Below are positions 41,623-52,591 of a DNA stretch of 64,000 nucleotides, one piece after another. The notes under the pieces are model-generated. The model did no database searches, was not told where the DNA came from, and saw nothing but the letters and a program-made list of their open reading frames with translations. Numbering within the stretch: position 1 is the first letter of the stretch; the number at the start of each line of letters is the position of its first letter. The DNA lies in contig JBBBDQ010000442.1 in the NCBI GenBank assembly GCA_037127315.1, positions 1,795,001 through 1,859,000 on the forward strand, read 5' to 3'. Both the position numbers and the translations under genes were made by a program. This DNA comes from Ascarosepion bandense (taxonomy: Eukaryota > Mollusca > Cephalopoda > Sepiida > Sepiidae).

Positions 41623-42670
41623 TTTATAATCATATCGCACCAAACTAGGCATTTTACTACCACTGTTTTGCAGGGGGTTACATAGAAAGAAAGTTATGAG
41701 AAAGAGTGACAGGTTATAGGGGGTGTCAGGAAGTGGGTAAGAGAAAATGACTAGCTATTAAATGAGGGATCAGTTTATATATTGATTGTAATGTATAACT
41801 GACCCCTCACTTTATACCCACATTATAATAGTATAGAATTTTTTTTTTATAATCATATCGCCCCAAGCTATGCATTTTACTACCACTGTTTTGCAGGGGG
41901 TTACATAGAAAGAAAGTTATGAGAAAGAGTGACAGGTTATAGGGGGTGTTAGGAAGTGGGTAAGAGAAAATGACTAGCTATTAAATGAGGGATCAGTTTA
42001 TATATTGATTGTAATGTATAACTGACCCCTCACTTTATACCCACATTATAATAGTATAGAATATTTTTTTATAATCATATCGCCCCAAGCAAGGCATTTT
42101 ACTACCACTGTTTTGCAGGGGGTTACATAGAAATAAAGTTATGAGAAAGAGTGACAGGTTATAGGGGGTGTCAGGAAGTGGGTAAGAGAAAATGACTAGC
42201 TATTAAATGAGATATCAGTTTATATATTGATTGTAATGTATAACTGACCCCTCACTTTAAAACCACATTATAATAGTATAGAATATTTTTTTATAATGCT
42301 TTCTCAGTTTTCTATTGTTCCTTTCTAACTAGCTTGTACTCCTCACTCTTTTCTAATTAATCTTTCTACACTTATGTAACCCCCTGCACATCAGTGGCGT
42401 TTCTGCCTTGCTCGGGGTGAAATGATTAAAAAAAAAAAAAAAAAAAAATATCGCCCCAAGCAAGGCATTTTACTACCACTGTTTTGCTGGGGGTTACATA
42501 GAAAGGAAGTTATGAAAAAGAGTGACAGGTTATAGGGGGTGTCAGGAAGTGGGTAAGAGAAAATGACTAGCTATTAAATGAGGGATCAGTTTATATATTG
42601 ATTGTAATGTATAACTGACCCCTCACTTTAAAACCACATTATAATAGTATAGAATTTTTTTTTTATAATC
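41623..42670 (-). repeat. 222-bp tandem array of a LINE-C tail plus hairpin
   Basis: Units start at about 41631, 41854, 42076, (42298 interrupted, resumes 42447) and 42670. Each begins with the complement of the LINE-C 3' end (ATATCGCCCCAAGCAAGGCA, TGCAGGGGGTTACATAG) for ~115 bp, then ~105 bp with a hairpin (GAGGGATCAGTTTATATATT / TGTATAACTGACCCCTCAC). The last unit lacks the hairpin part and runs on into a real LINE-C copy. Confidence 0.8.
42298..42447 (+). mobile_element. Plus-strand LINE/T-family 3' tail inserted in the array
   Basis: CTTATGTAACCCCCTGCACA, TGCCTTGCTCGGGGTGAAAT and a poly(A) of about 22 interrupt unit 4. It has the opposite orientation to the array, so its A tail abuts the complementary tail of the next unit and forms a hairpin. 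Confidence 0.65.
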
Positions 42671-43445
42671 ATATCGCCCCAAGCAAGGCATTTTACTACC
42701 ACTGTTTTGCAGGGGGTTACATAGAAAGAAAGTTATGAGAAAAAGTGACAGGTTATAAGGGGTGTAGGAAGTGGGTAAGAGAAGGATGAGAATGCTGATG
42801 AGAGTGGAGTGGACGGAGAAGGGAGCATGAGAGAGAGGATACAGGTTAGTGAGATAAGAGATGACTATTGACTTTACATTTAAATTCTTGGAGATTGTAG
42901 CTGTCGGGTAAGCAATTAAATGGGAGGGAATTCCACAGAATTTGAGTTTACAATTTATTGATTACACAGTAAAATGGTGGGACCTTGTTGCTAATCTTGT
43001 AGCTCGAGTAAATTTATATATAGGAGGCACCAGTGAGCTAAGTTCATTGGAGCAGAAGCCGTGAAAGTATTTGTAGAAGAGACACAAGGAAGCCACATTG
43101 CGCCGGTGGGAAGTGACTGTATCTGAGCTGCCAAGTCTGGATCTATCACAGTACAGATTCTTCGTCGGATTTTGTCAAGGACACCTAAGTGGATAGCAGG
43201 AGCACCCGACCAGATATGGCAGCAGTATTCAATGCACGGGCGGATGGAAAGATTTATATATGTGCAGGATTCTTTCAGGAGAAAAAAACTTCTTGGCCCT
43301 ACACAGAGAACCGACTTTCTTAGCAGCAGATTTAGCTATGGATTCTATATAGTCATTCTACTTGAGGTCTGGTGTGAGAGTTAACCCGAGGAGGCTCAGT
43401 GTTTTGCTTTCAGAGAGACTAGCCTGATCCATGCTAATGGGGGGT
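42671..43445 (-). pseudogene. LINE-C copy, RT C-terminal part to 3' end
   Basis: The minus strand from about 43400 reads the LLGLTL / DYIESIAKSAAKKVGSLC region, YCCHIWSGAPAI near 43205, a stretch for LSHRR, LCLFYKYFHGFCSNELSSL, then VPPIYKFTRATRLATRSHHF without the one-base deletion seen in other copies. It ends in 3' UTR and the CCTTGCTTGGGG tail at 42670. Several stops. Confidence 0.65.
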
Positions 43446-43603
43446 AGTCATTGACTTTGCTTCTTACCTTCAAAATTAAAACAAATCATTGGTTGTTGTC
43501 TACAGGAACTGCCCAAATATTTTTGATCGCACGCTTTCAGCTGTAAGATGTAAGACCACACTCGGTCAGAGAATCACTGATGAAGCTGATGGCGTAAAAT
43601 ATT
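43446..43603 (+). repeat. Right direct repeat of the 1.8-kb block
   Basis: Second copy of 41465-41622, same orientation. Confidence 0.65.
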
Positions 43604-43930
43604 TATTTGAAATTATAGAATCTTCTTGGAGGTATTGAAATTAAGTGGCGACTATTAAAATAATTTATTCATATTAGATGTATATATTTAATTCCGGATT
43701 TAGAAAAAATAAAAAGAATGTTTTATATTGCATGACTAAGCAGGGTTGAAACGTCGTTGAATATACTAAAAACAAAAACAGAAGGTTCAATATATGGGAA
43801 GAGGAGGAAAAAGGTGACACCCAAACCCGAACAGGAATTAAACTAAAAAAAAGATGCATTCCAAAAGCTAAGCAAAGTATGAAGAAAACATTACAATTTA
43901 CTTAGAAACAACGAAGTGTACTGAATTAAT
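43604..43930. other. No feature seen
   Basis: AT-rich sequence leading to the LINE-C fragment; no family recognised. Confidence 0.4.
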
Positions 43931-45017
43931 ATGAGATACCATACGAACGCGGGTGTCCCTCAAGGCTCTATCCTAGGTCCCACGCTCTTTCTGATCAACA
44001 TTAATGATCTCCCTGATACCATAAGATCCAAAGTAGGTATGTACGCCGATGACACCACAGTTTATTCTCGCCTCGATCAAAAATCTGGTGTGGGCGACAA
44101 AGCTAACCTAGCAGCCGAGCTTGGAAAGGACCTCCAATCCGTAGTGGACTGGGGTAAGAAATGACTCGTAAATTTTAATGCTTCTAAAACGAAGCTAGTA
44201 TCAATTAATCATCATAGACAATCGCACCTACCTCCTATTAGCATGAACCAGGCTTGCCTCCCAGAGAGTAGAACACTACGCCTCCTTGGTCTCACACTTT
44301 CAGCGGACCTGAAATGGAATGACTATATCGAATCCATTGCTAAATCCGCTGCTATGAAAGTCGGTTCTCTGTGCAGGACCCGGAGGTTTTTTCCGTCTGA
44401 ATCTATCCTGCACATTTATAAATCTACCATCTGCCCGCGCATTGAATACTGTTGCCATATCTGGTCGGGTGCCCCTGCTATTCTCCTTGGGCTTCTCGAC
44501 AAGGTACAGCGGAGGGTCTGTAATGTGATCGATACCGACTTAGCAGACCGCCTGCAGTCTCTCTCTCACCGGCGCGACGCGGCTTCCCTGTGTCTCTTCT
44601 ATAAATACTTTCACGGCTTCTGCTCCGATGAACTTAGATCACTGGTGCCCCTAGGTTCGAATTTGCACGAGATACTAGATTAGCAACTAGATCCCACCCT
44701 TTTACAGTGAAACCAATAAAATGCAACCGCAACTTCTACTCCAACAGTTTCTTTTCTCGCACTTCCCGACTGTGGAATTCCCTTCCACACGACTGCTTCC
44801 CCGACGGCTACAATCTCCAGGAGTTTAAATGTAAGGTCAATAGAACCTCCTAACAAACAAACTTCCATTTTTTCAAACACTCTTCCCACCCACCCAACTA
44901 TCTATCACCCCCCCCCTCTGACATTTCCTATATCTAACCACTCTTTCTATTTACCTTCCCCCATGTAGCCCCAAGCGCAATAGTGGTAGTGGAATGCCTT
45001 GCTTGGGGTGAAATGAT
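43931..45017 (+). pseudogene. LINE-C, best copy: RT palm to 3' end
   Basis: A single frame runs from [20 protein letters not shown] through the catalytic [10 protein letters not shown] (A-D-D of the RT palm), to VDWGKK, a TGA at 44162-44164, then NFNASKTKLVSINHHRQS, LPESRTLRLLGLTLSADLKW, RIEYCCHIWSGAPAILLGLL, SLCLFYKYFHGFCSDELRSL and VPLGSNLHEILD. A one-base deletion after LVP throws the last part out of frame; in the other frame it reads FFSRTSRLWNSLPHDCFPDG. 3' UTR and tail follow (TGTAGCCCCAAGCGC ... GGGGTGAAATGATT, A8). 5' half (endonuclease, RT fingers) missing. Confidence 0.85.
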
Positions 45018-45130
45018 TAAAAAAAAAGAAATACCAATTCTCTTATATAGCAATGAATGCTGGACAATTTCCCCGCATGTAAAGAAAAAACTTGAGGCAA
45101 TAGAAATGCAGTTTTTAGGGGCTTCCGTTA
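45018..45130 (+). pseudogene. Small RTE fragment
   Basis: Directly after the LINE-C A tail: ATAGCAATGAATGCTGGACA and AAACTTGAGGCAATAGAAAT encode NECWTIS...KLEAIEM, the RTE thumb region. After CAGTTTT the similarity stops. 45131-45510 shows nothing recognisable. Confidence 0.55.
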
Positions 45131-45597
45131 TGTTTATCAAATTTGTCTTGTGCCAAACACAACCGAAGTTCCCACAATTTAAAATATCAGAAGATTGGAT
45201 GTTGGAATGTGGAAGAAAAAAATATTTCGTTCTGTATGTTAAAGTAAAATTTGTATTAACTAAACAGAATAACAAATTTGTAAGAAGAAAATATTCAAAG
45301 AAAAAAAATGTACGTAGTTAAATGTTCCAGAGAAATAGTAGTAAGGAGTTAAATGAATCCAGAGCTTATAGTTGATAGTAGCAGAATGTGTGTATGTAGA
45401 AAGATTAATCAGGTTACTAATAAAGTCTGTGTTCCTTTCCTTTTTTCATGGCCGGCGAGATAGTGAAAAGGAAGGTGAAGCAATAAAGGAAATTGTACTT
45501 ATCGATCGGTAATGTTTAGGAGTCAGTTGAAGTATCTTGTTGTTGTCGTTGTCGTCTTCTTCTTTCTTGGCCGGGATAATGTTGAGGATGGAGAAAA

Positions 45598-46470
45598 GAT
45601 AATTGGATTAGATAGACTTAACTATCGCCCGGTTCACACTCCACCCACGTCTTTTGAACAGGTGAAGAGGCTCATCCCTTGTTTCCTGTTTAGAATGTGG
45701 TTCCCGGCTTTCTTTTTTTTTCCCCAATCTTCTTTCACTTTTTTCTTTTTTCTTTTTTTTTTTTGTTCTCAATTGGAGTAGATAGACTTAACTATTGCCC
45801 GGTTCACACTCCACCCACGTCTTTTGAACAGGTGAAGAGGCTCATCCCTTGTTTCCTGTTTAGGATGTGGTTCCCTCTTTCTTTTTTCAAATCTTCTTTC
45901 ACTTTTTCTTTTCTCTTTTTTTTTTATTCCCAATTAGAGTAGATAGACTTAACTATCGTCCGGTTCACACTCCACCCACGTCTTTTGAACAGGTGAAGAG
46001 GTTCATCCCTTGTTTCCTGTTTAGGATGTGGTTCCCGGCTTTCTTTTTTTTTTTCCCCAATCTTCTTTCACTTTTTTCTTTTCTCTTTTTTTTTTTTTTT
46101 TGTTCTCAATTGGAGTAGATAGACTTAACTATTGCCCGGTTCACACTCCACCCACGTCTTTTGAACAGGTGAAGAGGCTCATCCCTTGTTTCCTGTTTAG
46201 GATGTGGTTCCCGGCTTTCCTTTTTTTTTCCCCAATCTTCTTTCACTTTTTTTTTCTTTTCTCTTTTTTTATTTATTCTCAATTGGAGTAGATAGACTTA
46301 ACTATCGCCCGGTTCACACTCCACCCACGTCTTTTGAACAGGTGAAGAGGCTCATCCCTTGTTTCCTGTTCAGGATGTGGTTCCCGGTTTTCTCTTTTCC
46401 AATCATTCTACTCTTAAGTAGCCCCATGCGCATCAGTGGCGTCACCGCCTTGCTTGGGGTGATATGATTT
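45598..46470 (+). repeat. Tandem array of five T-family units
   Basis: Units start (GATAGACTTAACTAT) at 45611, 45781, 45941, 46118 and 46291, giving 160-177 bp. Length varies only in the poly-pyrimidine stretch. The last unit alone carries the 3' tail (AAGTAGCCCCATGCGCATCA, CTTGCTTGGGGTGATATGAT). Frames repeating VDRLNYRPVHTPPTSFEQVK keep open in each unit but shift between units with T-run length. Confidence 0.85.
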
Positions 46471-46539
46471 TAAAAAAAGAAAGAAATTAGCATGAGTGAA
46501 GAAAGAAAACGAATGTGCGTCACAACTTGACGTCCAGGT

Positions 46540-46606
46540 CGGCAAATTAAAATTTCTTTAGGAAAGCCTTAATCGCCCATGTTCTAAAGGGACATGCAAC
46601 ATAGAA
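46540..46606 (+). pseudogene. RTE 3'-terminal scrap
   Basis: CTTAATCGCCCATGTTCTAA then AGGGACATGCAACATAGAA encodes LIAHVLKGHAT-stop, the last residues of the RTE ORF. Only about 20 codons remain. Confidence 0.5.
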
Positions 46607-47820
46607 TATTGCTTGATTAATATTTTACGGCTTGTCAAACTTTTGCAAGTTATTTAAAGCTAAAAATATTTTTATTCCTCCCCAGTCTTCCAGAAATCCA
46701 GGATAAGAGTACCGCCCACCCCTACTGCAAGGTGGCAGCGAAAGGAAAGGGAGCCTTCGGGTTGCCCACGATCTAATGGTCGACCAACTTACTGCTATTT
46801 CCAATTTAGAATTGGGTTTCCGGTTCCTTATAAATATTTTTCATTCTATTTCACTCACTGTAGCTCTTGTGTCTTAGTGACATCATTACCTTCCTTTGAG
46901 TGAATTGATTAAAAATAAAAGAATTCTTTTTGGGAATGATGATTTATTGATACAATCCAACGAATTCAGAAGAGAAGAGGAGGATATGAATCCTCCTTCT
47001 TAATTAGAAGGACTTGTATCAGTAAATAGTAGAACTTTTATCAATAAACCTTGCTCAAAGAAGTAAAAATATAGAACCCGACTAGAATTAGAACTCAAAT
47101 CTTCAAATCTGATTAGTCATCTATTACACCACCCACACATTCAAGCTTATTTGAATTTTCCCAAGAGATCACCCTGTAACACTGTTAGTGTTCTTTATGC
47201 ACACACGTTAAACCAAGTATCGACGGAACCCTGATTCGAACCCCGGAATAGATATTTGGAGAATACTTCTGTGTGTATATTTTTCTTTTCTTAGGAAGGG
47301 CTGAGAAAGAGAAGAAAAAAGAAAGAAGCGCTGGGGTGGCCAGGAGATACAGAAACGCGAAACACAAAGCATTCACGAAAATGACATCGATATTATAACA
47401 ATTTAACAATGACCAGAAGTCAAAGCTGGCCTGGCCTTGTTTGTCTGTTCCTTCCTTTACTCTCTCAGAGAAGTGATGAGGAGCGGCTGAGATGGATTTA
47501 TCGGCCGAATTTGGAAAAAGACCACCCATGTAAGGATGGAATGGTAATTAACGCTCACAGGTGAATGTATAATGTCAACAGAATCGTGTCTCCAAAGTCC
47601 CAGAATCGCGAAAACCGTAAGCGGGTGATTTAAGCCAGATACACGAAGTTGATGTTAGATTTTTAATGGAGAAAGATTCTGATTACTTACAATCCCGTGC
47701 CATATTGAAACGGTTTCAACAAAAAGACAACGGATTTGAAAATCAAGTAAGAACGTCACAAAAAGAACAGAGAACACCAGAGAGACGAGAGAACCGCTCA
47801 GAACGCGTGGAGTGAAGACG
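46607..47820. other. No gene; two tRNA-like traces
   Basis: The minus strand of 47080-47140 (GTGGGTGGTGTAATAGATGA ... TTGAGTTCTAATTC) and of 47205-47255 (GGGGTTCGAATCAGGG) look like fragments of tRNA-derived repeats. The open frame at 47185-47529 (minus) has no motif I recognise. The remainder is unclassified. Confidence 0.35.
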
Positions 47821-47827
47821 CCGAAAG

Positions 47828-47878
<51 letters not shown>

Positions 47879-48025
47879 GACATACACATCACGCTGGTAA
47901 CATGTACACCGCTTATAAGCAGAACCCCAAGGGGAGAGGGCATGAAACTGTATTACTTCTAACAACCTGCAGTAATTTGTACACTCTGAAAAAATTTTAT
48001 TGTGTTTTCTTTTAGTTCTTAATTT

Positions 48026-48099
<74 letters not shown>

Positions 48100-48258
48100 C
48101 TCTGACATACACATCACGCTGGTAACATGTACACCGCTTATAAGCAGAACCCCAAGGGGAGAGGGCATGAAACTGTATTACTTCTAACAACCTAGTAGCT
48201 GCAGTAATTTGTACACTCTGAAAAAATTTTATTGTGTTTTCTTTTAGTTCTTAAATTT

Positions 48259-48325
<67 letters not shown>
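47821..48325. repeat. Three (TC)n tracts separated by two copies of a ~180-bp spacer
   Basis: (TC)n at 47830-47877, 48030-48084 and 48262-48324. The spacer TGACATACACATCACGCTGG ... CCCCAAGGGGAGAGGGCATG ... TTTTCTTTTAGTTCTTAA is present twice (47878 and 48102) and nearly identical, so the unit (TC)n+spacer was tandemly duplicated recently. Confidence 0.85.
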
Positions 48326-48326
<1 letters not shown>

Positions 48327-48982
48327 CTGTACAAAGAGATACAATATAATCATTAGTCCACATAGACTGGCCTTCGCTACTATCTTCTTGTTTTTGTTCT
48401 CGTCTGTTTCCCTTATTTCTGCATTACGCACCCAACCACCTCTTTATTTTCAGTTGTTGAGGGATGCAGCACAAAGACGACCGCCCTTCTTTCTCAGGTT
48501 CGTAGCTTTCTCTGAGATCAGAAATCACAACGTGGCAGAGGAAGGGAAAAATTTCGACCGATCATTTGACATCTGCGATCACCTGGGGGCGGGACGGAAG
48601 CGAACAGCTGCAGACTCAGGTGCGACTAACTTATGACCAGTTAACGCACGCAACATATATACTGGCAAACGTTAAGACCGGTGGCGGTTTGTATCATAGC
48701 CTAGTTAGCATAACCAGTTTTTGTCGTTGCTTAACTTCAGTGCAAAGATGAAGAATTTGATTTGATACCCTATTCGATACTTAAATATTTCAGTCAGCTA
48801 ATAATAGTTATATCAGCTTCAACTAAAACTAATGCCTTCCTCAGCAGCTGAGCTATTTCAAGCAGCGCTGCCATCTGTATCCAACTAATAACGTCAAGTA
48901 TTCCCAACGGCGTCTTACCAAACAGACGAATTCCTGGAAATATTTCCGTGAGCATCAACCAGAAAAGACACAACTTGAGTTG
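48326..48982. other. Unclassified; frame not supported
   Basis: A plus frame 48232-48636 starts upstream of the (TC)n and is open by chance through it. At 48516-48536 there is GATCAGAAATCACAACGTGG followed by AATTTCGACCG, the third member of the block seen at 21998 and 32101. No domain recognised. Confidence 0.4.
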
Positions 48983-49480
48983 TCAGTCAAGTGCTATACG
49001 TGATACATGCGTTGGGCGATTATGTCTTTGAAATGAGACATAACTGACTGGGCAGAAGATTTTGTATCCTGCTCTTTAAACTATAGCCGAAGGGAGAAGA
49101 GACGGATTGTGTTAATAAGTAGTAATTAGAGGGGGGTCAGTTTATTACTTAATAACAATAAAACAATGATCCCCCACTTTTTGCCTAGTAGAGGCTTTAC
49201 TTATTTTTACAACTATTATATTCATTCAGTCAGTTAAGTGCCATACGTGATACACGTTTTGGGCGATCATGTCTCGAAAGAGACATAACTGACTAGGAAA
49301 AATATTTTCTCGCAATACGTTGCCATTACTTTCTGTGGTAGACTGGTCGCCAACCAAGGCTGTAGAACCAATCTGTTCTGCTATGTAACCTATAGCTGGA
49401 GGGAGAAGTGACGGATTAATACCTTACCCAAGGGTGTTTGGGCGTAAGTGAATGCAACGAATTCAACTGGAATTTGACCT
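48983..49480 (-). mobile_element. SINE1 with two modules, head partly lost
   Basis: Modules at about 48983-49060 and 49228-49297 with the hairpin spacer between (GGGGGTCAGTTTATTACT / CAATGATCCCCCAC). The body runs to GAATTCAACTGGAATTTGAC and the head ends inside CTCGGCTTCG. Confidence 0.6.
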
Positions 49481-49559
49481 CGGCTTCGTATATTTTTCTG
49501 AGTTACCCTGGAGGGTCAAGGTACTTCTGGATTAATATTATTACTATTGTTGTTCCCTG

Positions 49560-50275
49560 TTATATACACATTTCCTTCCGGGTCCCAACCAGAGACCTAA
49601 GGTCAGAAATGGTTTCATGACATTTTTCACTGATCATTTTTCACTGATCGCTTTTTGTAAAAAAAAATCTAAAATTACACACATTTTACAAAGATAAAGC
49701 TCTTCTTAATGTGTGAGATTTACATGTGAGTACAATTTTGTTTGTATATCTTTATGGTATGGGCTATTAGGGATTCCTTCAATGAGCCTATCGGAACGTT
49801 TCAATAAATTCGAGGGCTCAAACTACCACTAGAATTATTGATTTTCTCATTTTTATTGTATCATTTTCCTTCATAATTCGATTTCTGCTATGGCCTTCAG
49901 AAAGACCTAAGGCAGGTCTTTGTGAGTTTTTGTAGCCCCATTTCCTGTTTTTTCTATCCCCAAAACATCCCTAGCGTTACTTAAACAAAGTTCTTGTGGG
50001 GGCTGGAGTTAACAAGACAATTTTTCTATATCTCTTAAGTTGGAGTTTCCTGAGATTCTTTCAATGTGTTGTTTTGTTTCATTTTTTTATAATTCCAAGT
50101 GCACCTACTATCACTGGCACGATTCTTGTTTTCAATTTCCACATTTTTTCTATTCCAATTTCCAGGTCTTTATATTTTGATAGTTTTTTTTCGAATTCCT
50201 TGGTTGCTATGTTACAATCCGCTGGACAAGCCATATCAATTAATAGGCAAGTTTTATTTTATATTTCTTTATAGC
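49560..50275 (-). pseudogene. R2-like LINE fragment, second copy
   Basis: The minus strand between 50260 and 50000 encodes LLIDMACPADCNIATKEFEK, a frameshift at the AAAAAACTAT run, then LKTRIVPVIVGALGII and RNLRKLQLKRYRK-like sequence. It aligns with the endonuclease C-terminal region at 31000-30750. The left part (49560-49990) holds the untranslated block shared with 30600-30760 and 31440-31620. Confidence 0.65.
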
Positions 50276-50640
50276 ATGAGCTATCAGAGATTCCTTCAAT
50301 GAGTCTATCGGAGCGTTTCATTTGATTCGAGGGCTCCAACTACAACTGGAATTATTAATCTTCTCGTTATTATTATTAATAATATTAATATTATTATCTT
50401 GTTGTTGTTGTTGTTGTGAAATTTGTAATCCTTCCTCAATCATCAACTCTGTTTTACTTAAATGTCAAGTGTATATCTTTACACTCCAAGGATATTCTGC
50501 CATAATTCAGCCTGAAGAAAAGCCTCTAACTCTCGTCGGCTTATTTTTTTTTCTTTAATGTTGAACTTTAGGTGAGTAACGAACCAAAAATACATTTCAA
50601 GGGTCGGTAGGACTGAAGATTACTCATTTTTTTTTCTGCA

Positions 50641-50689
<49 letters not shown>

Positions 50690-51012
50690 TCTGTATTTTC
50701 ACTTATTTATTTATTTCAGAGTGCCAGGTTTGCAAATGCTAACCAGTAAAATTCAGTGCGTTACATTCTGTTTCTTTCTTAATGACGCCAAACGTTTAAA
50801 ATAAGATATGTGTTAAAACTGGTAAATATACTTAGATATAAAGCCGATTTCCATACCATATGTTCTGTTGAGTGTCGGGTTTCTTAAAAGTATTTTTCAG
50901 GATATTCACATCACTCTGGTTGAAAAAAATCAAAAATAAATATATTATAACATAGCACTTAAAATTGACTTATGTTAATATTGAAAATAACATTTGAAAC
51001 ATTAACGATTAT
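50276..51012. other. No gene; (GTT)n and (ATT)n tracts
   Basis: (GTT)n at 50400-50417 and (ATT)n at 50642-50687. 50276-50345 repeats part of 49775-49825 (GATTCCTTCAATGAG(T/C)CTAT then CGAGGGCTC), so this area has an internal direct repeat. The rest is unclassified. Confidence 0.5.
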
Positions 51013-52240
51013 CATAGCCTGGGTCTCCCTAGTGGCACATTAGACTAAAATATGACATTTTAACAATAGCCAATATAAAGCCTTTATTTTCCCTTAGATC
51101 CTCTATAGTAATGCATCATAGCTTGATTGCAATTCCTTTAATATTGCTACTTTCTTTGAACCCTTTCATTCCATCATTGATCATAGCCTGGGTCTCCCTA
51201 GTGGCACATTAGGCTAAAACATGACATTTTAACAATAGCCAATATAAAGCCTTTATTTTCCCTTAGATCCTCTATAGTAATGCATCATAGCTTGATTGCA
51301 ATTCCTTTAATATTGCTACTTTCTTTTAACCCCTTCATTCCATCAATGATCATAGCCTGGGTCTCCCTAGTGGCACATAAGGCTAAAATATGACATTTTA
51401 ACAATAGTCAATATAAAGCCTTTATTTTCCCTTAGATCCTCTGTAGTAATGCATCATAGCTTGATTGCAATTCCTTTAATATTGCTACTTTCTTTGAACC
51501 CTTTCATTCCATCATTGATCATAGCCTGGGTCTCCCTAGTGGCACATTAGGCTAAAACATGACATTTTAACAATAGCCAATATAAAGCCTTTATTTTCCC
51601 TTAGATCCTCTATAGTAATGCATCATAGCTTGATTGCAATTCCTTTAATATTGCTACTTTCTTTTAACCCCTTCATTCCATCAATGATCATAGCCTGGGT
51701 CTCCCTAGTGGCACATAAGGCTAAAATATGACATTTTAACAATAGCCAATATAAAGCCTTTATTTTCCCTTAGATCCTCTATAGTAATGCATCATAGCTT
51801 GATTGCAATTCCTTTAATATTGCTACTTTCTTTTAACCCCTTCATTCCATCAATGATCATAGCCTGGGTCTCCCTAATGGCACATAAGGCTAAAATATGA
51901 CATTTTAACAATAGCCAATATAAAGCCTTTATTTTCCCTTAGATCCTCTATAGTAATGCATCATAGCTTGATTGCAATTCCTTTAATATTGCTACTTTCT
52001 TTTAACCCCTTCATTCCATCAATGATCATAGCCTGGGTCTCCCTAGTGGCACATAAGGCTAAAATATGACATTTTAACAATAGTCAATATAAAGTCTTTA
52101 TTTTCCTTAAATTCTCTATAGTAATGCATCATAGCTTGATTGCAATTCCTTTAATATTGCGACTTTCTTTTAACCCTTTCATTCCATCAATGATCATAGC
52201 CTGGGTCTCCCTAGTGGCACATAAGGCTAAAACATGTCAT
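51013..52240. repeat. 169-bp satellite
   Basis: Units start with CATAGCCTGGGTCTCCCTAG at 51013, 51182, 51351, 51520, 51689, 51858, 52027 and 52195: spacing is 169 bp six times and then 168. The last unit is partial. Units 1-2 and 3-4 form a two-unit pattern (ACATTAG.../ACATAAG..., GAACCCTTTC / TAACCCCTTC). No coding frame is conserved. Confidence 0.95.
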
Positions 52241-52590
52241 TGTATTATAGCTAATGTACAATCTGTGTAGGTCGACTTTAAAACAGCTTGCAGGATTTTC
52301 TCCATCACATAGTAGCAAAAAATAGTGTCGTATTATTTACTTTTCTAACTGGTATCCTCTCCAGATTCATCGTCAAATATGATGATTGAGACATTGTTTC
52401 CTGCACTGCCGTGCATGTGTGCATAAGATTTCCCAGTCGTCCATTTTGATAAAGCCCATGATAGTTACAAGGTGCCGTGTGCAAAAGCAAACGAAAAATG
52501 GTCATGCGTCAATAAATGACAAAAAAATAGGTGTTCTTTATACGGCAAGCACGGTCTAGTGTTACATTGGAGTTTAAGTTAATTTTTTTT
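52241..52590. other. Unclassified; 66-codon minus frame
   Basis: A minus frame at 52305-52505 (LLLHTAPCNYHGLYQNGRLG ... TMSQSSYLTMNLERIPVRKV) lies between the satellite and a T-family copy. It has no motif I can name and is too short to judge. It is one of few non-repetitive frames here. Confidence 0.25.
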
Positions 52591-52591
52591 T

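Noticed and set aside
45512..46467. Overlapping frames repeating DRLNYRPVHTPPTSFEQVK, as a tandem-repeat protein
   Set aside because: Frames shift between units with T-run length, the unit ends in an A-tailed retroposon end elsewhere, and inverted copies lie at 52.6 kb.
48232..48636. 134-codon frame downstream of a (TC)n tract
   Set aside because: The start is upstream of the microsatellite, the middle is repeated SL, and no domain is recognisable in the remaining 90 codons.
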